This document shows, piece after piece, positions 1 to 8,322 of a stretch of 25,079 nucleotides of DNA. Every line of letters starts with the position of its first letter. Positions within the stretch are counted from its first letter, which is position 1. The translations under genes and the position numbers were made by a program. The DNA lies in the NCBI GenBank assembly GCA_964509885.1, contig CAZDZL010000048.1:1-25079 (forward strand), written 5' to 3'. A model generated the notes under the pieces. That model was not told where the DNA came from and did no database searches. It saw only the letters and a list, made by a program, of their open reading frames with translations. This stretch comes from Palsa-1447 sp964509885 (GTDB lineage: Bacteria > Verrucomicrobiota > Verrucomicrobiia > Opitutales > Opitutaceae).

Positions 1-692
1 AGCCGGTCGAAGACAGGCTCGCCCAAGCCGGCGGGGACGCCGCGGATCCGGCACTGCATGAGGCCGCCGACGGAGTCGCCCTGGGCGCGCACCTCCTCGA
101 TCCTCCTGATCATGGCCTCGGCCGTCGCGGGGTGCGGGCAGCGCACGATGTTCGCCTCCACCTGGGCGAGCGTCGGGAAGGCCGAGAGGGCGCCGCCGGG
201 GACGGCGATGTCGTGGATGCGGGTCACGAAGGCGCGGATCTCGACCGCGCCGGCCAGCGTGAGGATCTTCTTCGCGACGGCGCCGGAGGCGACGCGCCCG
301 ATCGTCTCTCGGGCGGAGCTTCGGCCGCCGCCCCGGTGGTCGCGAAGCCCGTACTTGGCCTGGTACGTGAAATCCGCGTGCGAGGGCCGGAACTTGTCCC
401 TCATCTCGTCGTAGGCGCCCGGCCGGGCGTCGGCGTTTCGCACGAGGAGCGAGATCGGGGCGCCGGTCGTCCGGCCCTCGAAGACCCCTGAGAGGATCTC
501 GACCCTGTCCTGCTCCTTCCGGGGGCTCGTGATGTCGCTCTGGCCGGGCCTGCGCCGGTCCAGGTCGGGCTGGATGTCGGCCTCCCCCAGGGGGAGCCCC
601 GGCGGGCAGCCGTCAATGACCACCCCCACGGCGGCGCCGTGGCTTTCGCCCCAGGTGGAGATTGTAAACAGTTTGCCGAAGGAGTTGGGCAT
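1..692 (-). CDS. aroC: Chorismate synthase, 3' end beyond window (partial)
   Basis: Chorismate synthase converts 5-enolpyruvylshikimate-3-phosphate to chorismate with reduced FMN, the last common step of aromatic amino-acid synthesis in the cytoplasm. The visible part is about 230 of the usual 350-400 residues. It starts at ATG 692 with MPNSFGKLFTISTWGESHG, the family's N-terminal signature; the GESHG motif is at residues 15-19. A second FMN-binding signature, GGGRSSARET followed by GRVASGA, covers about residues 121-138. The reading frame stays open to base 1, so the C-terminal third lies outside the window. The gene diverges from gspD, with about 150 bp between the two starts. No strong Shine-Dalgarno sequence is visible. 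The identification is very secure. Confidence 0.95.
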   Translation of the reverse strand, partial: MPNSFGKLFTISTWGESHGAAVGVVIDGCPPGLPLGEADIQPDLDRRRPGQSDITSPRKEQDRVEILSGVFEGRTTGAPISLLVRNADARPGAYDEMRDKFRPSHADFTYQAKYGLRDHRGGGRSSARETIGRVASGAVAKKILTLAGAVEIRAFVTRIHDIAVPGGALSAFPTLAQVEANIVRCPHPATAEAMIRRIEEVRAQGDSVGGLMQCRIRGVPAGLGEPVFDR

Positions 693-841
693 CGCCTTGG
701 GGGGAGGGTTGAACTGCAAAAGGAGCCCGGCAAGCGGCAAATCCTGCGGGGGGCGGTAACCCCGGTTGGGGGATAGCGTCATATCACAACGCCATTTACA
801 ATCCCGGCCCTTTGCGTTCTATTACCCGTTCCCCTATTAGC
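693..841. promoter_or_regulatory. Divergent aroC / gspD intergenic region
   Basis: This 149-bp spacer separates the divergent starts of aroC (692, minus) and gspD (842, plus), so promoters for both are expected here. I see no convincing -35/-10 pair and no clear Shine-Dalgarno before either start. A TTG at 812 is in frame with gspD and would add ten residues. I prefer ATG 842 because it places the hydrophobic signal peptide at the protein's N-terminus. Confidence 0.4.
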
Positions 842-2980
842 ATGACCTTGCGCCTCGCACGCTTGTGGCTCGCCACGGGCCTCATTGCCACCGTCCCGGG
901 CCTCCTGGGACAGATCCCGCCCCGTCCGGCCCCGAGGCCGGTCCCGGGCGCAAGCACCGGCGGCGGCGGACAGGTCGTGGCCGTCCCGGGCAAGGACGCC
1001 GACACGGTGGACTCGTTCAAGCTGAGCGACGGGGACATCGACGCGGTCCTGGGGGCCCTGGAGCAGTACACGGGCAAGACCATCGTGCGGCCGGGCTCGC
1101 TGCCGACGGCCAGCTATTCGCTCATGATCAACCGCCCGATCCCGAAGGCGGAGCTGATCACGGCCCTGGAGACCATCCTGGCCCTGAACGGGGTGTCCGT
1201 CTCGCCCATGGGCGACCGCTTCCTGAAGGTGACCCCCCTCTCGACGGCGAAGAGCGAGTCCCCGGAGATGATCACGGGCTCCTCGCTCGACCTGCCCCCG
1301 AGCGGCCGGATCGTGACGAAGCTCTTCGAGCTCAGCTTCCTTAGGGTCTCGGAGTTCGTCCCGCAGATCCAGGTCCTCATGACCCCGGGCATCGGCGGGG
1401 GCGCCGTCCAGCTCGAGAAGGCCAACGTGGTCCTCATCACCGACACGCTTGAGAACATCCAGAGGATCGAGCGCCTGCTGCTCGACGTGGACAAGCCGAG
1501 GCAGGAGAGCCTCAACCCGAAGTTCTACCAGCTGCACAACGCGAAGGCGAGCGACCTGGCGACGAAGATCCACGCGATGATCTCGGGCCCCGTGCAGAAC
1601 CAGTTCCGGGCGACGACCTCCTTCACGCCGGACGACCGCACGAACCAGCTGATCGTGATCGCCGACTCCCGGGAGATCCCGCTCTTCGACAAGCTGATCG
1701 AGCAGCTGGACATCAAGTCGGACCCGAACACGAGGAACGAGGTCATCTACCTGAAGCACGCCGACGCGAAGGACGTGTCGGCCCTCCTCTCCCAGCTGAT
1801 CTCGGGCCAGAACGCCGCGAGCCAGAAGTCCGGCAGCCAGCCGACGAAGGGCCAGGGGACCCCCACCGAGCGGGTCACGGACAAGCCCGGGACCCCCGCC
1901 CCCGCAGCGGCCGCCGCGGCGGCGGCCGCAACCGAGGGCATCGGCGGGACGACCGAGTTCAGCACGATGGTGACCATCCAGCCCGACGAGCGGACGAACT
2001 CGATCGTCGTCTCGGGCAACGCCGACGACCTGCGCCTCATCCAGTCGATCGTCGACAAGATCGACATCCTCCTGGCCCAGGTCCGGATCGAGGTCGTGAT
2101 CGCCGAGGTGACCTTCTCCGACACGAGCAACACGGGGATCAACACGAGCGCCTCCACGGGGCCGGCCGTGACCGTGTCGACGGCGCCGAACGGCGGCACG
2201 TCCATCACCAACGTGACGGGCGCGGTCGCGGGCCTGTCGGTGGCGCCTTTAAGCTCGCTCATCGCCGGGGCGACCACCTCCACAAACTCCGTCAACCCGG
2301 TCCAGATGGTCGCCACGCTCTCCAGCCTCGGGGCCATCTCCAAGACGAAGATCCTGCAGGAGAGCACGATCGTCACGACCCACAACAAGGAGGCGACCAT
2401 CACGGTCACGGACGAGCTGCCCGTCATCACGGGCGTCTCCGCGGAGCCGCTCTCCGGGGCGACGACGACCGTCAACACCTCGTTCGCCCAGTCCTCGACC
2501 GTGTCCTACAAGGACATCGGCATCACGCTCAAGGTGACGCCGCTGATCGGCGACGACGGCAGCATCCAGCTCAAGGTTGACCAGACCGTCGACGACCAGG
2601 GCACCCCCGTCATCATCAACGGGAACAGCCAGCCGCAGATCAACCACAGGGAGGCGACCTCCTTCGTCAACGTCATGGACGACCAGATGGTGGTCCTCGG
2701 CGGGTTCCAGAGCTCCAGCAAGTCGATCAGCCGCCAGCGCTTCGGCATCCTCTTCGAGCTGCCGATCCTGAGCAACCTCCTCGGATACCGCACGAACGAC
2801 ACGCAGCGGACCGAGCTCCTCCTCTTCCTGCGCCCGCACGTGATCAAGCAGGACGAGGGCTCGGCGGACACGAAGCGCACGATCGATGGCATGGGCAACA
2901 AGGAGCAGGTGCAGCACTACCTGGCCGACCCCAAGCGCATCCCGAACGCGGAGATGAACTTCAAGGAGAGGCTGCAGTAG
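842..2980 (+). CDS. gspD: Type II secretion system secretin GspD
   Basis: GspD forms the outer-membrane channel through which folded T2SS substrates leave the cell. The 712-residue protein begins with a signal peptide (about residues 1-23) and a Pro/Gly-rich stretch. The order then fits N0 (about 55-132), N1 (about 158-220), N2 (about 226-292), N3 (about 298-412) and the secretin core (about 413-680). The core ends with LPILSNLLGYR and LLLFLRPHVI, a version of the secretin signature. N3 is split by a low-complexity insertion (about 322-370) with a run of nine alanines. No lipobox is seen. The gene leads a D-E-F series, with gspE starting 31 nt downstream. It could be confused with the type IV pilus secretin PilQ, but the pseudopilin genes nearby favour GspD. 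Confidence 0.93.
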   Translation: MTLRLARLWLATGLIATVPGLLGQIPPRPAPRPVPGASTGGGGQVVAVPGKDADTVDSFKLSDGDIDAVLGALEQYTGKTIVRPGSLPTASYSLMINRPIPKAELITALETILALNGVSVSPMGDRFLKVTPLSTAKSESPEMITGSSLDLPPSGRIVTKLFELSFLRVSEFVPQIQVLMTPGIGGGAVQLEKANVVLITDTLENIQRIERLLLDVDKPRQESLNPKFYQLHNAKASDLATKIHAMISGPVQNQFRATTSFTPDDRTNQLIVIADSREIPLFDKLIEQLDIKSDPNTRNEVIYLKHADAKDVSALLSQLISGQNAASQKSGSQPTKGQGTPTERVTDKPGTPAPAAAAAAAAATEGIGGTTEFSTMVTIQPDERTNSIVVSGNADDLRLIQSIVDKIDILLAQVRIEVVIAEVTFSDTSNTGINTSASTGPAVTVSTAPNGGTSITNVTGAVAGLSVAPLSSLIAGATTSTNSVNPVQMVATLSSLGAISKTKILQESTIVTTHNKEATITVTDELPVITGVSAEPLSGATTTVNTSFAQSSTVSYKDIGITLKVTPLIGDDGSIQLKVDQTVDDQGTPVIINGNSQPQINHREATSFVNVMDDQMVVLGGFQSSSKSISRQRFGILFELPILSNLLGYRTNDTQRTELLLFLRPHVIKQDEGSADTKRTIDGMGNKEQVQHYLADPKRIPNAEMNFKERLQ

Positions 2981-3011
2981 CCCCGGGCGCCGACCCGACG
3001 CCGGACGACCG

Positions 3012-4736
3012 ATGACCGCGCTTCTCCAGGACACCCTTCCCGAGGCCGTCGCCTCGCGCCTGACGGACGAGCAGCGCCAGGCCGTGCTCGAGGCCCCGCG
3101 CGCCGAGCGCCTCGCGGCGCTCGTGGCCGCGCTGGGGAGCACGGAGGACGAGGTGCTGGCGATGCTGGCGAGGGTCTCCGGCCTCGACATCGCGACCAAC
3201 CTGGAGACGAACCCGGGCGCCCGCGGCCTGCTGCCGGCGAGGCTCGTCCACGACTTCCAGATCATCCCGATCCGATTCGGCGTCCCGGAATCGCCCGAGG
3301 GCGAGACGGAGCCGACCCCGTCCACGCCGCTCCACCTGGCGTCCGCGTGGCTCCCCGACGCGGCCATGGCCGACTGGCTGAGGACCTTCACGCCGAGGCC
3401 GCTCGCCTGGCACCTCGCGGTGCCGGAGCGGGTCCACCAGCTGATCATCGAGAACTTCGGCGTGGGATCGAGCGCGCTCGAGGACAGCGACGAGGGCTAC
3501 GTGGCGCCGGAGGCCGCGACGAACGCCGAGGCCGACGTGGACGAGGACGCCGCCGTCGTGCGGTTCGTGACGGACGTCATCACCCAGGCCGTCGAGGACC
3601 AGGCGACGGACATCCACTTCGAGCCCCAGGAGGGGCAGCTGAAGATCCGCTACCGGGTGGACGGCCTCCTGGTCCCGGTCCCCCTGCCCGAGAACCTCCT
3701 TCGCTTCCAGGACGCGATCATCTCCCGCGTGAAGATCATGGCGCGGCTCAACATCTCGGAGCGCCGGCTCCCCCAGGACGGTCGCATCAACTTCAAGGCC
3801 GGGGCGACGACGCTCGACATCCGCGTCTCCACGATCCCGACCATCTACGCCGAGTCGATCTCGCTGCGCCTCCTGAACAAGAAGAAGGAGGCCTACACGA
3901 TGGACAAGCTGGGGATGAGCGCCTCCGAGCAGGCGCAGATCAAGGAGGTCCTGGACTTCCCCCACGGCATCATCCTCGTCACGGGGCCGACCGGCTCGGG
4001 CAAGAGCACGTCGCTGAACGCCTTCCTGAGGCAGATCAACTCGACCGACCTGCGGATCATCACGATCGAGGACCCGATCGAGTACGAGGTCCCCGGTGTG
4101 AACCAGATGCAGGTGAGGGCCGAGATCGGGCTCACGTTCGCCTCGGCGCTTCGCCACGTGCTGCGCCAGGACCCCGACGTCATCATGGTGGGAGAGATCC
4201 GCGACCGCGAGACGGCGGACATCGCCATACGCGCCTCCCTGACGGGCCACCTGGTCTTCTCCACCCTCCACACGAACGACGCGCCCGGCGCCATCACCCG
4301 CCTGGTCGACATGGGGATCGAGCCCTTCCTCGTGGCCTCGGCCATCGAGATGGTGATCGCCCAGAGGCTGGTGCGCCGCCTCTGCCTCGAGTGCAACAAG
4401 GTCGCCCCCGTCAAGAGGATGAAGCTCCTCGAGTCGCTCGCGATCCTCGGCGTCGACCCCTCGGAGGCCGAGGGCGTCACCGAGCTGCACTCGCCGGTCG
4501 GTTGCGACCGCTGCCGCGGCACCGGCTACCGCGGCCGCATCGGCCTCTATGAGATCTTCCGGCTTAACGAGGAGATGCACTCCCTCGTGCTCAAGCGCGA
4601 GAGCACGCGCACCCTCGCCCAGGCCGCCCGCACCCACGGCATGAGGACCCTCGGCCAGAGCGGCTGGGACAAGGTCAAGTCGGGCTTCACGACCCTCGAG
4701 GAGGTCCTCAGGGTCATCACGGTCTCCGAGAAGTAA
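3012..4736 (+). CDS. gspE: Type II secretion system ATPase GspE
   Basis: GspE is the cytoplasmic hexameric ATPase that powers pseudopilus assembly. The protein has 574 residues. An N-terminal N1E-like region (about 1-150) precedes the nucleotide-binding domain. Walker A is GPTGSGKST at 325-333. The Asp box follows (IITIEDPIEYE), and the Walker B region is at about 387-398 (DPDVIMVGEIRD). The His box reads TGHLVFSTLHTNDAP. A tetracysteine zinc motif, CLEC at 458-461 and CDRC at 498-501, is the form seen in GspE and PilB ATPases. The gene lies between gspD and gspF. PilB is the alternative, but the locus has four pseudopilins plus K, L and M, which supports GspE. Confidence 0.94.
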   Translation: MTALLQDTLPEAVASRLTDEQRQAVLEAPRAERLAALVAALGSTEDEVLAMLARVSGLDIATNLETNPGARGLLPARLVHDFQIIPIRFGVPESPEGETEPTPSTPLHLASAWLPDAAMADWLRTFTPRPLAWHLAVPERVHQLIIENFGVGSSALEDSDEGYVAPEAATNAEADVDEDAAVVRFVTDVITQAVEDQATDIHFEPQEGQLKIRYRVDGLLVPVPLPENLLRFQDAIISRVKIMARLNISERRLPQDGRINFKAGATTLDIRVSTIPTIYAESISLRLLNKKKEAYTMDKLGMSASEQAQIKEVLDFPHGIILVTGPTGSGKSTSLNAFLRQINSTDLRIITIEDPIEYEVPGVNQMQVRAEIGLTFASALRHVLRQDPDVIMVGEIRDRETADIAIRASLTGHLVFSTLHTNDAPGAITRLVDMGIEPFLVASAIEMVIAQRLVRRLCLECNKVAPVKRMKLLESLAILGVDPSEAEGVTELHSPVGCDRCRGTGYRGRIGLYEIFRLNEEMHSLVLKRESTRTLAQAARTHGMRTLGQSGWDKVKSGFTTLEEVLRVITVSEK

Positions 4737-4746
4737 GGGCCAGGCG

Positions 4747-6030
4747 ATGCCCCGCTTCGACTTCAAAGCCCGCGACCGGGCAGGACTGGCGGTCGAGTCG
4801 AACGTCGACGCGCCGAGCCGGAAGGACGCGCTGCGGCTCCTCACGGCCCGCGGGCTCACCGTGTCGTCGATCGCGGAGCCCCCCGCGGCCGCCGCCCAGG
4901 CGGCGAAGGCGGCCTCGAGGAAGAGGTCCTCGGCCGCCCCCGCCGCCACGACCGAGGTCGGCGCGGCGCCGAGGCTCCGGGGCGAGATGCGCCCGCGGCG
5001 GGCCGAGAGGCTCCCCTTCCTGGAATCCCTCCACGAGCTGACGACCAGCGGGCTGTCGGCCGGCGAGGCCGTCCGCCTCCTCTCGATCCGCATCAAGGAG
5101 CCGAGGCAGAGGGTGCTGGCCGAGGGCCTCTGGACGCGGCTCTCCGAGGGCGCGCCGCTGTCCCGGGCGATGGCCGCCTTCCCGGAGGTGTTCGACACCT
5201 CGACCGTGAACCTGATCCACGCCGGCGAGGCGACGGGCTCCCTCAACGAGACGCTCGGCCGCCTGATCGAGCACCTGGTGGAGGAGCGCGAGATGCGCCG
5301 CAACCTCATGTCGGCGATGGCCTACCCCATCTTCATGGTGTTCATGTCGGGGGGCGTGATCCTGTTCTTCCTCTTCTTCCTTTTGCCCCGCCTGCAGACC
5401 CTGCTCAATTCCCTGGGGGGCAAGATGCCCATCTCGACGCAGATCCTGATCACGGTCGCCAACTTCGCGCTCCACTACGGCTGGATGATCGCGATCGCTG
5501 CCGTCGTCGCGGTCATCTCCCTCTGGCGCTGGAGGGAGACCGAGGCCGGCCGGGCGAAGAGCGACGCCCTCCTCCTCAAGCTGCCGCTCGTGGGACCCTT
5601 CATCGTCTCGCAGACCGTGCTCGCGTTCAGCCAGACCTACGGCGTCCTGCTCGCGAACGGGATCACGGCTTCGGAGGCGCTCCGGATGACGGAGAAGCAG
5701 ATCCGAAACGTCGAGCACCGCCAGGCGTTCGACGTCGCGATCGGGCGGGTCATGGAGGGCGAGATGCTCTCCTCCGCCCTCGCCCGCACGGGGTGCTTCC
5801 CCGAGCTCGTCCTCGACCGGATCGCCGTCGGCGAGAACACGGGCAACGTGGTGCCCAGCCTGAAGGACATCGCCAAGGGCTACCAGAAGCTGATTTCGAA
5901 CCAGCTGAACTTCTTCACGAAGGTTATCTCGAGCAGCGTCCTGGCGGGCGTGTTCATCTTCGTCGGGTTCATCGCCTTCGCGATCGTGAGCGCCGTCTTC
6001 CAGGTGAGCGCCAGCTTCAAGGTCGGCTGA
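4747..6030 (+). CDS. gspF: Type II secretion system inner-membrane platform protein GspF
   Basis: GspF is the polytopic inner-membrane protein that couples the GspE ATPase to pseudopilus assembly. The 427-residue protein has an N-terminal segment (about 1-45) of the kind seen in GspF and PilC, then an Ala-rich linker (about 46-75). Two T2SSF domains follow. Each carries the repeat hallmark: HAGEATGSLNETL at about 158-170 and AVGENTGNVVPSL at about 360-372. Three membrane segments are visible at about 193-214, 236-259 and 395-418. The start lies 10 nt after the gspE stop, so co-translation is likely. The gene ends 4 bp before the stop of the convergent Ig-like gene. Confidence 0.94.
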   Translation: MPRFDFKARDRAGLAVESNVDAPSRKDALRLLTARGLTVSSIAEPPAAAAQAAKAASRKRSSAAPAATTEVGAAPRLRGEMRPRRAERLPFLESLHELTTSGLSAGEAVRLLSIRIKEPRQRVLAEGLWTRLSEGAPLSRAMAAFPEVFDTSTVNLIHAGEATGSLNETLGRLIEHLVEEREMRRNLMSAMAYPIFMVFMSGGVILFFLFFLLPRLQTLLNSLGGKMPISTQILITVANFALHYGWMIAIAAVVAVISLWRWRETEAGRAKSDALLLKLPLVGPFIVSQTVLAFSQTYGVLLANGITASEALRMTEKQIRNVEHRQAFDVAIGRVMEGEMLSSALARTGCFPELVLDRIAVGENTGNVVPSLKDIAKGYQKLISNQLNFFTKVISSSVLAGVFIFVGFIAFAIVSAVFQVSASFKVG

Positions 6031-6034
6031 GGCC

Positions 6035-8146
6035 CTACGGCACCTCGTAGACCTCGACGATCGCGACCCCCGTGTCGTTGTTCGTGCCGGCGGCGGCCGC
6101 CGTGTAGTTGCCCGGGGGAAGCGTGATGAGGAGCGCCGCGTCGTGGCTCCCCGGGACGCTCCATGTGAAGGCGCCCACGGAGGCGGCGACATTTGCGATC
6201 TCGGGGCTGCCGCCCCACTCGATGTTCTGGGCCAGCACGGCCTGCGTCGCGGGGTTCTGGAGGGTCAGCTGCGGGTCTCCCAGCGTGCCCGGGACGTTGA
6301 ACGGGGCCACGGAGATGGCCGGGCCCGAGGCGCGGATGAGGACGGTGAGGGCCGAGTCGCCCGCGATGACGAAGCCCGCGAAGAGGACGTTGGCGCCCGT
6401 GCCCACGTCCACGCGGGCCGAGAGGTTGGTGAGGCGGTTCGCCCCCGCCGTGAAGGAGCCGGGGGGCGAGGCGTCGTAGATCTCGACCAGCGCGTCGCCG
6501 GTGTCGCCGCTTTCGCCGGAGACCTGCGCCGTGTAGGCCCCGGTCGCCAGCGTCTCGACCATCGCCGCGTCGTGGCTCGCCGCACTGCCCCACGGGAAGG
6601 CGCCGACGGCGCTCGCCGTCGACGCGATCGTCGCGTCGCCCCCCCAGCCGTTGTTTGTCGCCAGCACGGTGTCGGCCGCGTTGAAGAGCTGCAGCCGGGG
6701 GTCCGGGAGCGTCCCGGGCACCCCAAACGGCACCAGGGCGGGGCCCGAGCCCCGGACGAGGACGGGAAGCTGCCCCGGGCCCCCGAAGGGGCCGACCACG
6801 AAGCCGCCGAAGATGATGTTGGCCCCGGAGCCGACCTGGGCCCGGGCGGAAAGGTTGCTCAGGTGGCCGGGGTTCGACGTGGCGACGACGCCCACGCTCG
6901 CCGGGGCGCTGGTCGCGGAGCCCTGCGCATTGGTCGCGACGCAGGTGTAGCTTCCCGCGGCCGCTGCCGCGTCGCTGAGCATGAGCGTCGCGCTCGTGGC
7001 CCCGGGGATGGCCACGCCGTTCAGCTTCCACTGGTAGGCGGGGGAATTGCTGGCCGCGGCGTTGAGGACGATCGTGCCGCCCGAGACCGTGACGGATATC
7101 GGCTGCGTCGTGAAGGCCGGGGCGGCCGTGGCCACCGTTGTCGGCGTCGGGGACGGAGTCGGAGTCGGGGTGGACGTGGGGGTGGGTGTCGGGGTGGGCC
7201 CGCTCGTGGGGGTCGGCGTGGGCGCCGAGGTGGGCGTAGGCGTGGGTGCTGACGTCGGGGTTGGCGTGGGCGTGGGCCCGGCAGTCGGGGTGGGCGTCGG
7301 AGTCGGGGTGGGCCCGCTCGTGGGGGTCGGGGTCGGCGACGGAGTCGGGGTTGGGGAAGGCGTCGGCGTGGGCGCACCCGTGGGCGTTGGGGAAGGCGTT
7401 GGGGTGGGCGACGGGGTCGGAGTCGGTGTCGGCGACGGGGTCGGGGTCGGCGACGGCGTGGGGGTGGGTGTCGGCGACGGAGTCGGGGTTGGGGAAGGCG
7501 TCGGCGTGGGCGTGGGAGAAGGGGTGGGTGTCGGGGAGGGCGTAGGCGTCGGCGTGGGCGACGGGGTCGGCGTGGGCGTCGGCCCTCCCGTCACATCGAC
7601 CTCATAGGTCATGGTATTCGAGACGGTGGTGGACCCCAGGTTCGCGCCGTTCGCGAATTCAAAGGCCTGGAGCGTGAGAATGTAGGTCCCGTTCGTCGTC
7701 GGCGTGCCGCTCAGCGTCGGGATGGAGCCGTTGTAGGTTCCCGGCGAGGCCACGAAATTGCCCGTGCTGCCGAACTGGATCCCCGGGGGAAGCGTGCCGC
7801 TGATTTTCCATGAGTTCGGGGGGGACTGGCTCGCGGGGGAAAGCTGGAACGCGACGGTCGGGATCGCCGTGCCCACGGTGGCCGCCAGCGGGCTCGGATG
7901 GCCTGGCGTGCCCGTGTCGAGCGCGTACGTGGTCGCCCCGGCCACCGAGTCGACGGCGCCCAGGGCGGCGGCGGAGGCCGAGGCGGCCTTGATCAGCGAG
8001 CCGACCGGCGACTCCAGGGCATAGTCGACGGCGTCGACAACGGCCCGGACCATCGGCGCCCGCTGCAGGAGCGCCGCGAGGAGGGCCGCCGGCGCCCGGA
8101 GCCGGTCGGACCGGAGGGCCTGGAAAAGTCGAACTTGCAGCGCCAT
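6035..8146 (-). CDS. Surface/secreted protein with Ig-like domains, Pro-Thr linker and tandem C-terminal repeats
   Basis: No enzymatic function is visible; this looks like an extracellular structural or binding protein of 703 residues. After an N-terminal region with an Ala-rich segment comes a putative Ig (He_PIG-like) domain at about 73-186, containing LPPGIQF and LSGTPTTNGTY. Residues 189-338 are almost purely Pro-Thr(-Ser). An Ig-like domain with the WKLNG...GSYTC pattern covers about 342-427. Two homologous repeats follow at 428-570 and 571-703. Both carry LSAR, GxGAN, FxGF, VLxR and SGPA, then a GWGG or EWGG motif, SHDAA and DTG. Repeats of this kind are frequent in Verrucomicrobiota extracellular proteins, as far as I know that group. 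No classical signal peptide is obvious at the N-terminus. The position between two T2SS gene arms suggests, but does not show, that it is a secreted substrate. Confidence 0.8.
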   Translation of the reverse strand: MALQVRLFQALRSDRLRAPAALLAALLQRAPMVRAVVDAVDYALESPVGSLIKAASASAAALGAVDSVAGATTYALDTGTPGHPSPLAATVGTAIPTVAFQLSPASQSPPNSWKISGTLPPGIQFGSTGNFVASPGTYNGSIPTLSGTPTTNGTYILTLQAFEFANGANLGSTTVSNTMTYEVDVTGGPTPTPTPSPTPTPTPSPTPTPSPTPTPTPSPTPTPSPTPTPTPSPTPTPSPTPTPTPSPTPTPSPTPTGAPTPTPSPTPTPSPTPTPTSGPTPTPTPTPTAGPTPTPTPTSAPTPTPTSAPTPTPTSGPTPTPTPTSTPTPTPSPTPTTVATAAPAFTTQPISVTVSGGTIVLNAAASNSPAYQWKLNGVAIPGATSATLMLSDAAAAAGSYTCVATNAQGSATSAPASVGVVATSNPGHLSNLSARAQVGSGANIIFGGFVVGPFGGPGQLPVLVRGSGPALVPFGVPGTLPDPRLQLFNAADTVLATNNGWGGDATIASTASAVGAFPWGSAASHDAAMVETLATGAYTAQVSGESGDTGDALVEIYDASPPGSFTAGANRLTNLSARVDVGTGANVLFAGFVIAGDSALTVLIRASGPAISVAPFNVPGTLGDPQLTLQNPATQAVLAQNIEWGGSPEIANVAASVGAFTWSVPGSHDAALLITLPPGNYTAAAAGTNNDTGVAIVEVYEVP
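7332..7374. repeat. Exact 43-bp direct repeat, copy 1 (partner 7470-7512)
   Basis: Bases 7332-7374 are identical to 7470-7512, 138 bp away, inside the Pro-Thr tract. The 138-bp offset is a whole number of codons (46), so duplication or loss between the copies keeps the frame. Exact identity stands out in a tract where other units differ at synonymous sites. Confidence 0.8.
7470..7512. repeat. Exact 43-bp direct repeat, copy 2 (partner 7332-7374)
   Basis: This is the second copy of the 43-bp sequence found at 7332-7374. The flanking bases differ on both sides, so the identity is limited to this block. Confidence 0.8.
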
Positions 8147-8322
8147 CGGAGTCGTCAGTTGAACGCCCAGGCCGCCTCGGCAGACCCCTCAGGTTTTCCC
8201 TCGAAATACATCCCCAAATCTCAGCAGCGCCCGTTCCATACTGAAGACGCCAAGAGTAACACGGTTGTTACGGTTTTCCCGTGACCTACCGCCTGCCGGT
8301 GCCCGCGGCCGGCGGCCCGAGG
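8147..8322. promoter_or_regulatory. Intergenic region upstream of the Ig-like protein gene, with a perfect inverted repeat
   Basis: This 176-bp spacer lies between the apbE stop and the start of the Ig-like gene, both on the minus strand. It should hold the promoter of the Ig-like gene and possibly the end of the upstream transcript. At 8256-8271 there is a perfect 6-bp dyad, GTAACA-CGGT-TGTTAC. It could be an operator or a small hairpin. No T-run follows it on the minus strand, so I do not call it a terminator. Confidence 0.4.

Larger units (their letters stand above)
7133..7582 (-). repeat. Pro-Thr-Ser coding repeat tract
   Basis: This 450-bp tract encodes residues 189-338 of the Ig-like protein. 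It is built from (PT)n units with Ser, Gly-Ala, Ser-Gly or Ala-Gly spacers. The first part shows a higher-order 14-residue period (PTPTPTPSPTPTPS) repeated four times. Synonymous third positions vary widely, so most of the tract is old and kept at protein level. The opposite strand reads as a spurious Val-Gly repeat open frame. Confidence 0.9.

Noticed and set aside
2961..5309. 782-residue minus-strand open frame opposite gspE and gspF
   Set aside because: Its composition is Arg/Asp/Gly/Val-rich without domains, as expected for the antisense of GC-rich genes; gspE and gspF are unmistakable.
7047..7607. Val-Gly repeat protein on the plus strand
   Set aside because: It is the antisense of the Pro-Thr tract; (PT)n codons read backwards as Gly-Val. 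The minus-strand frame continues into real Ig-like domains.
8272..8322. Rho-independent terminator after apbE
   Set aside because: GC-rich complementarity exists but I see no clean stem followed by a T-run in the minus-strand direction.
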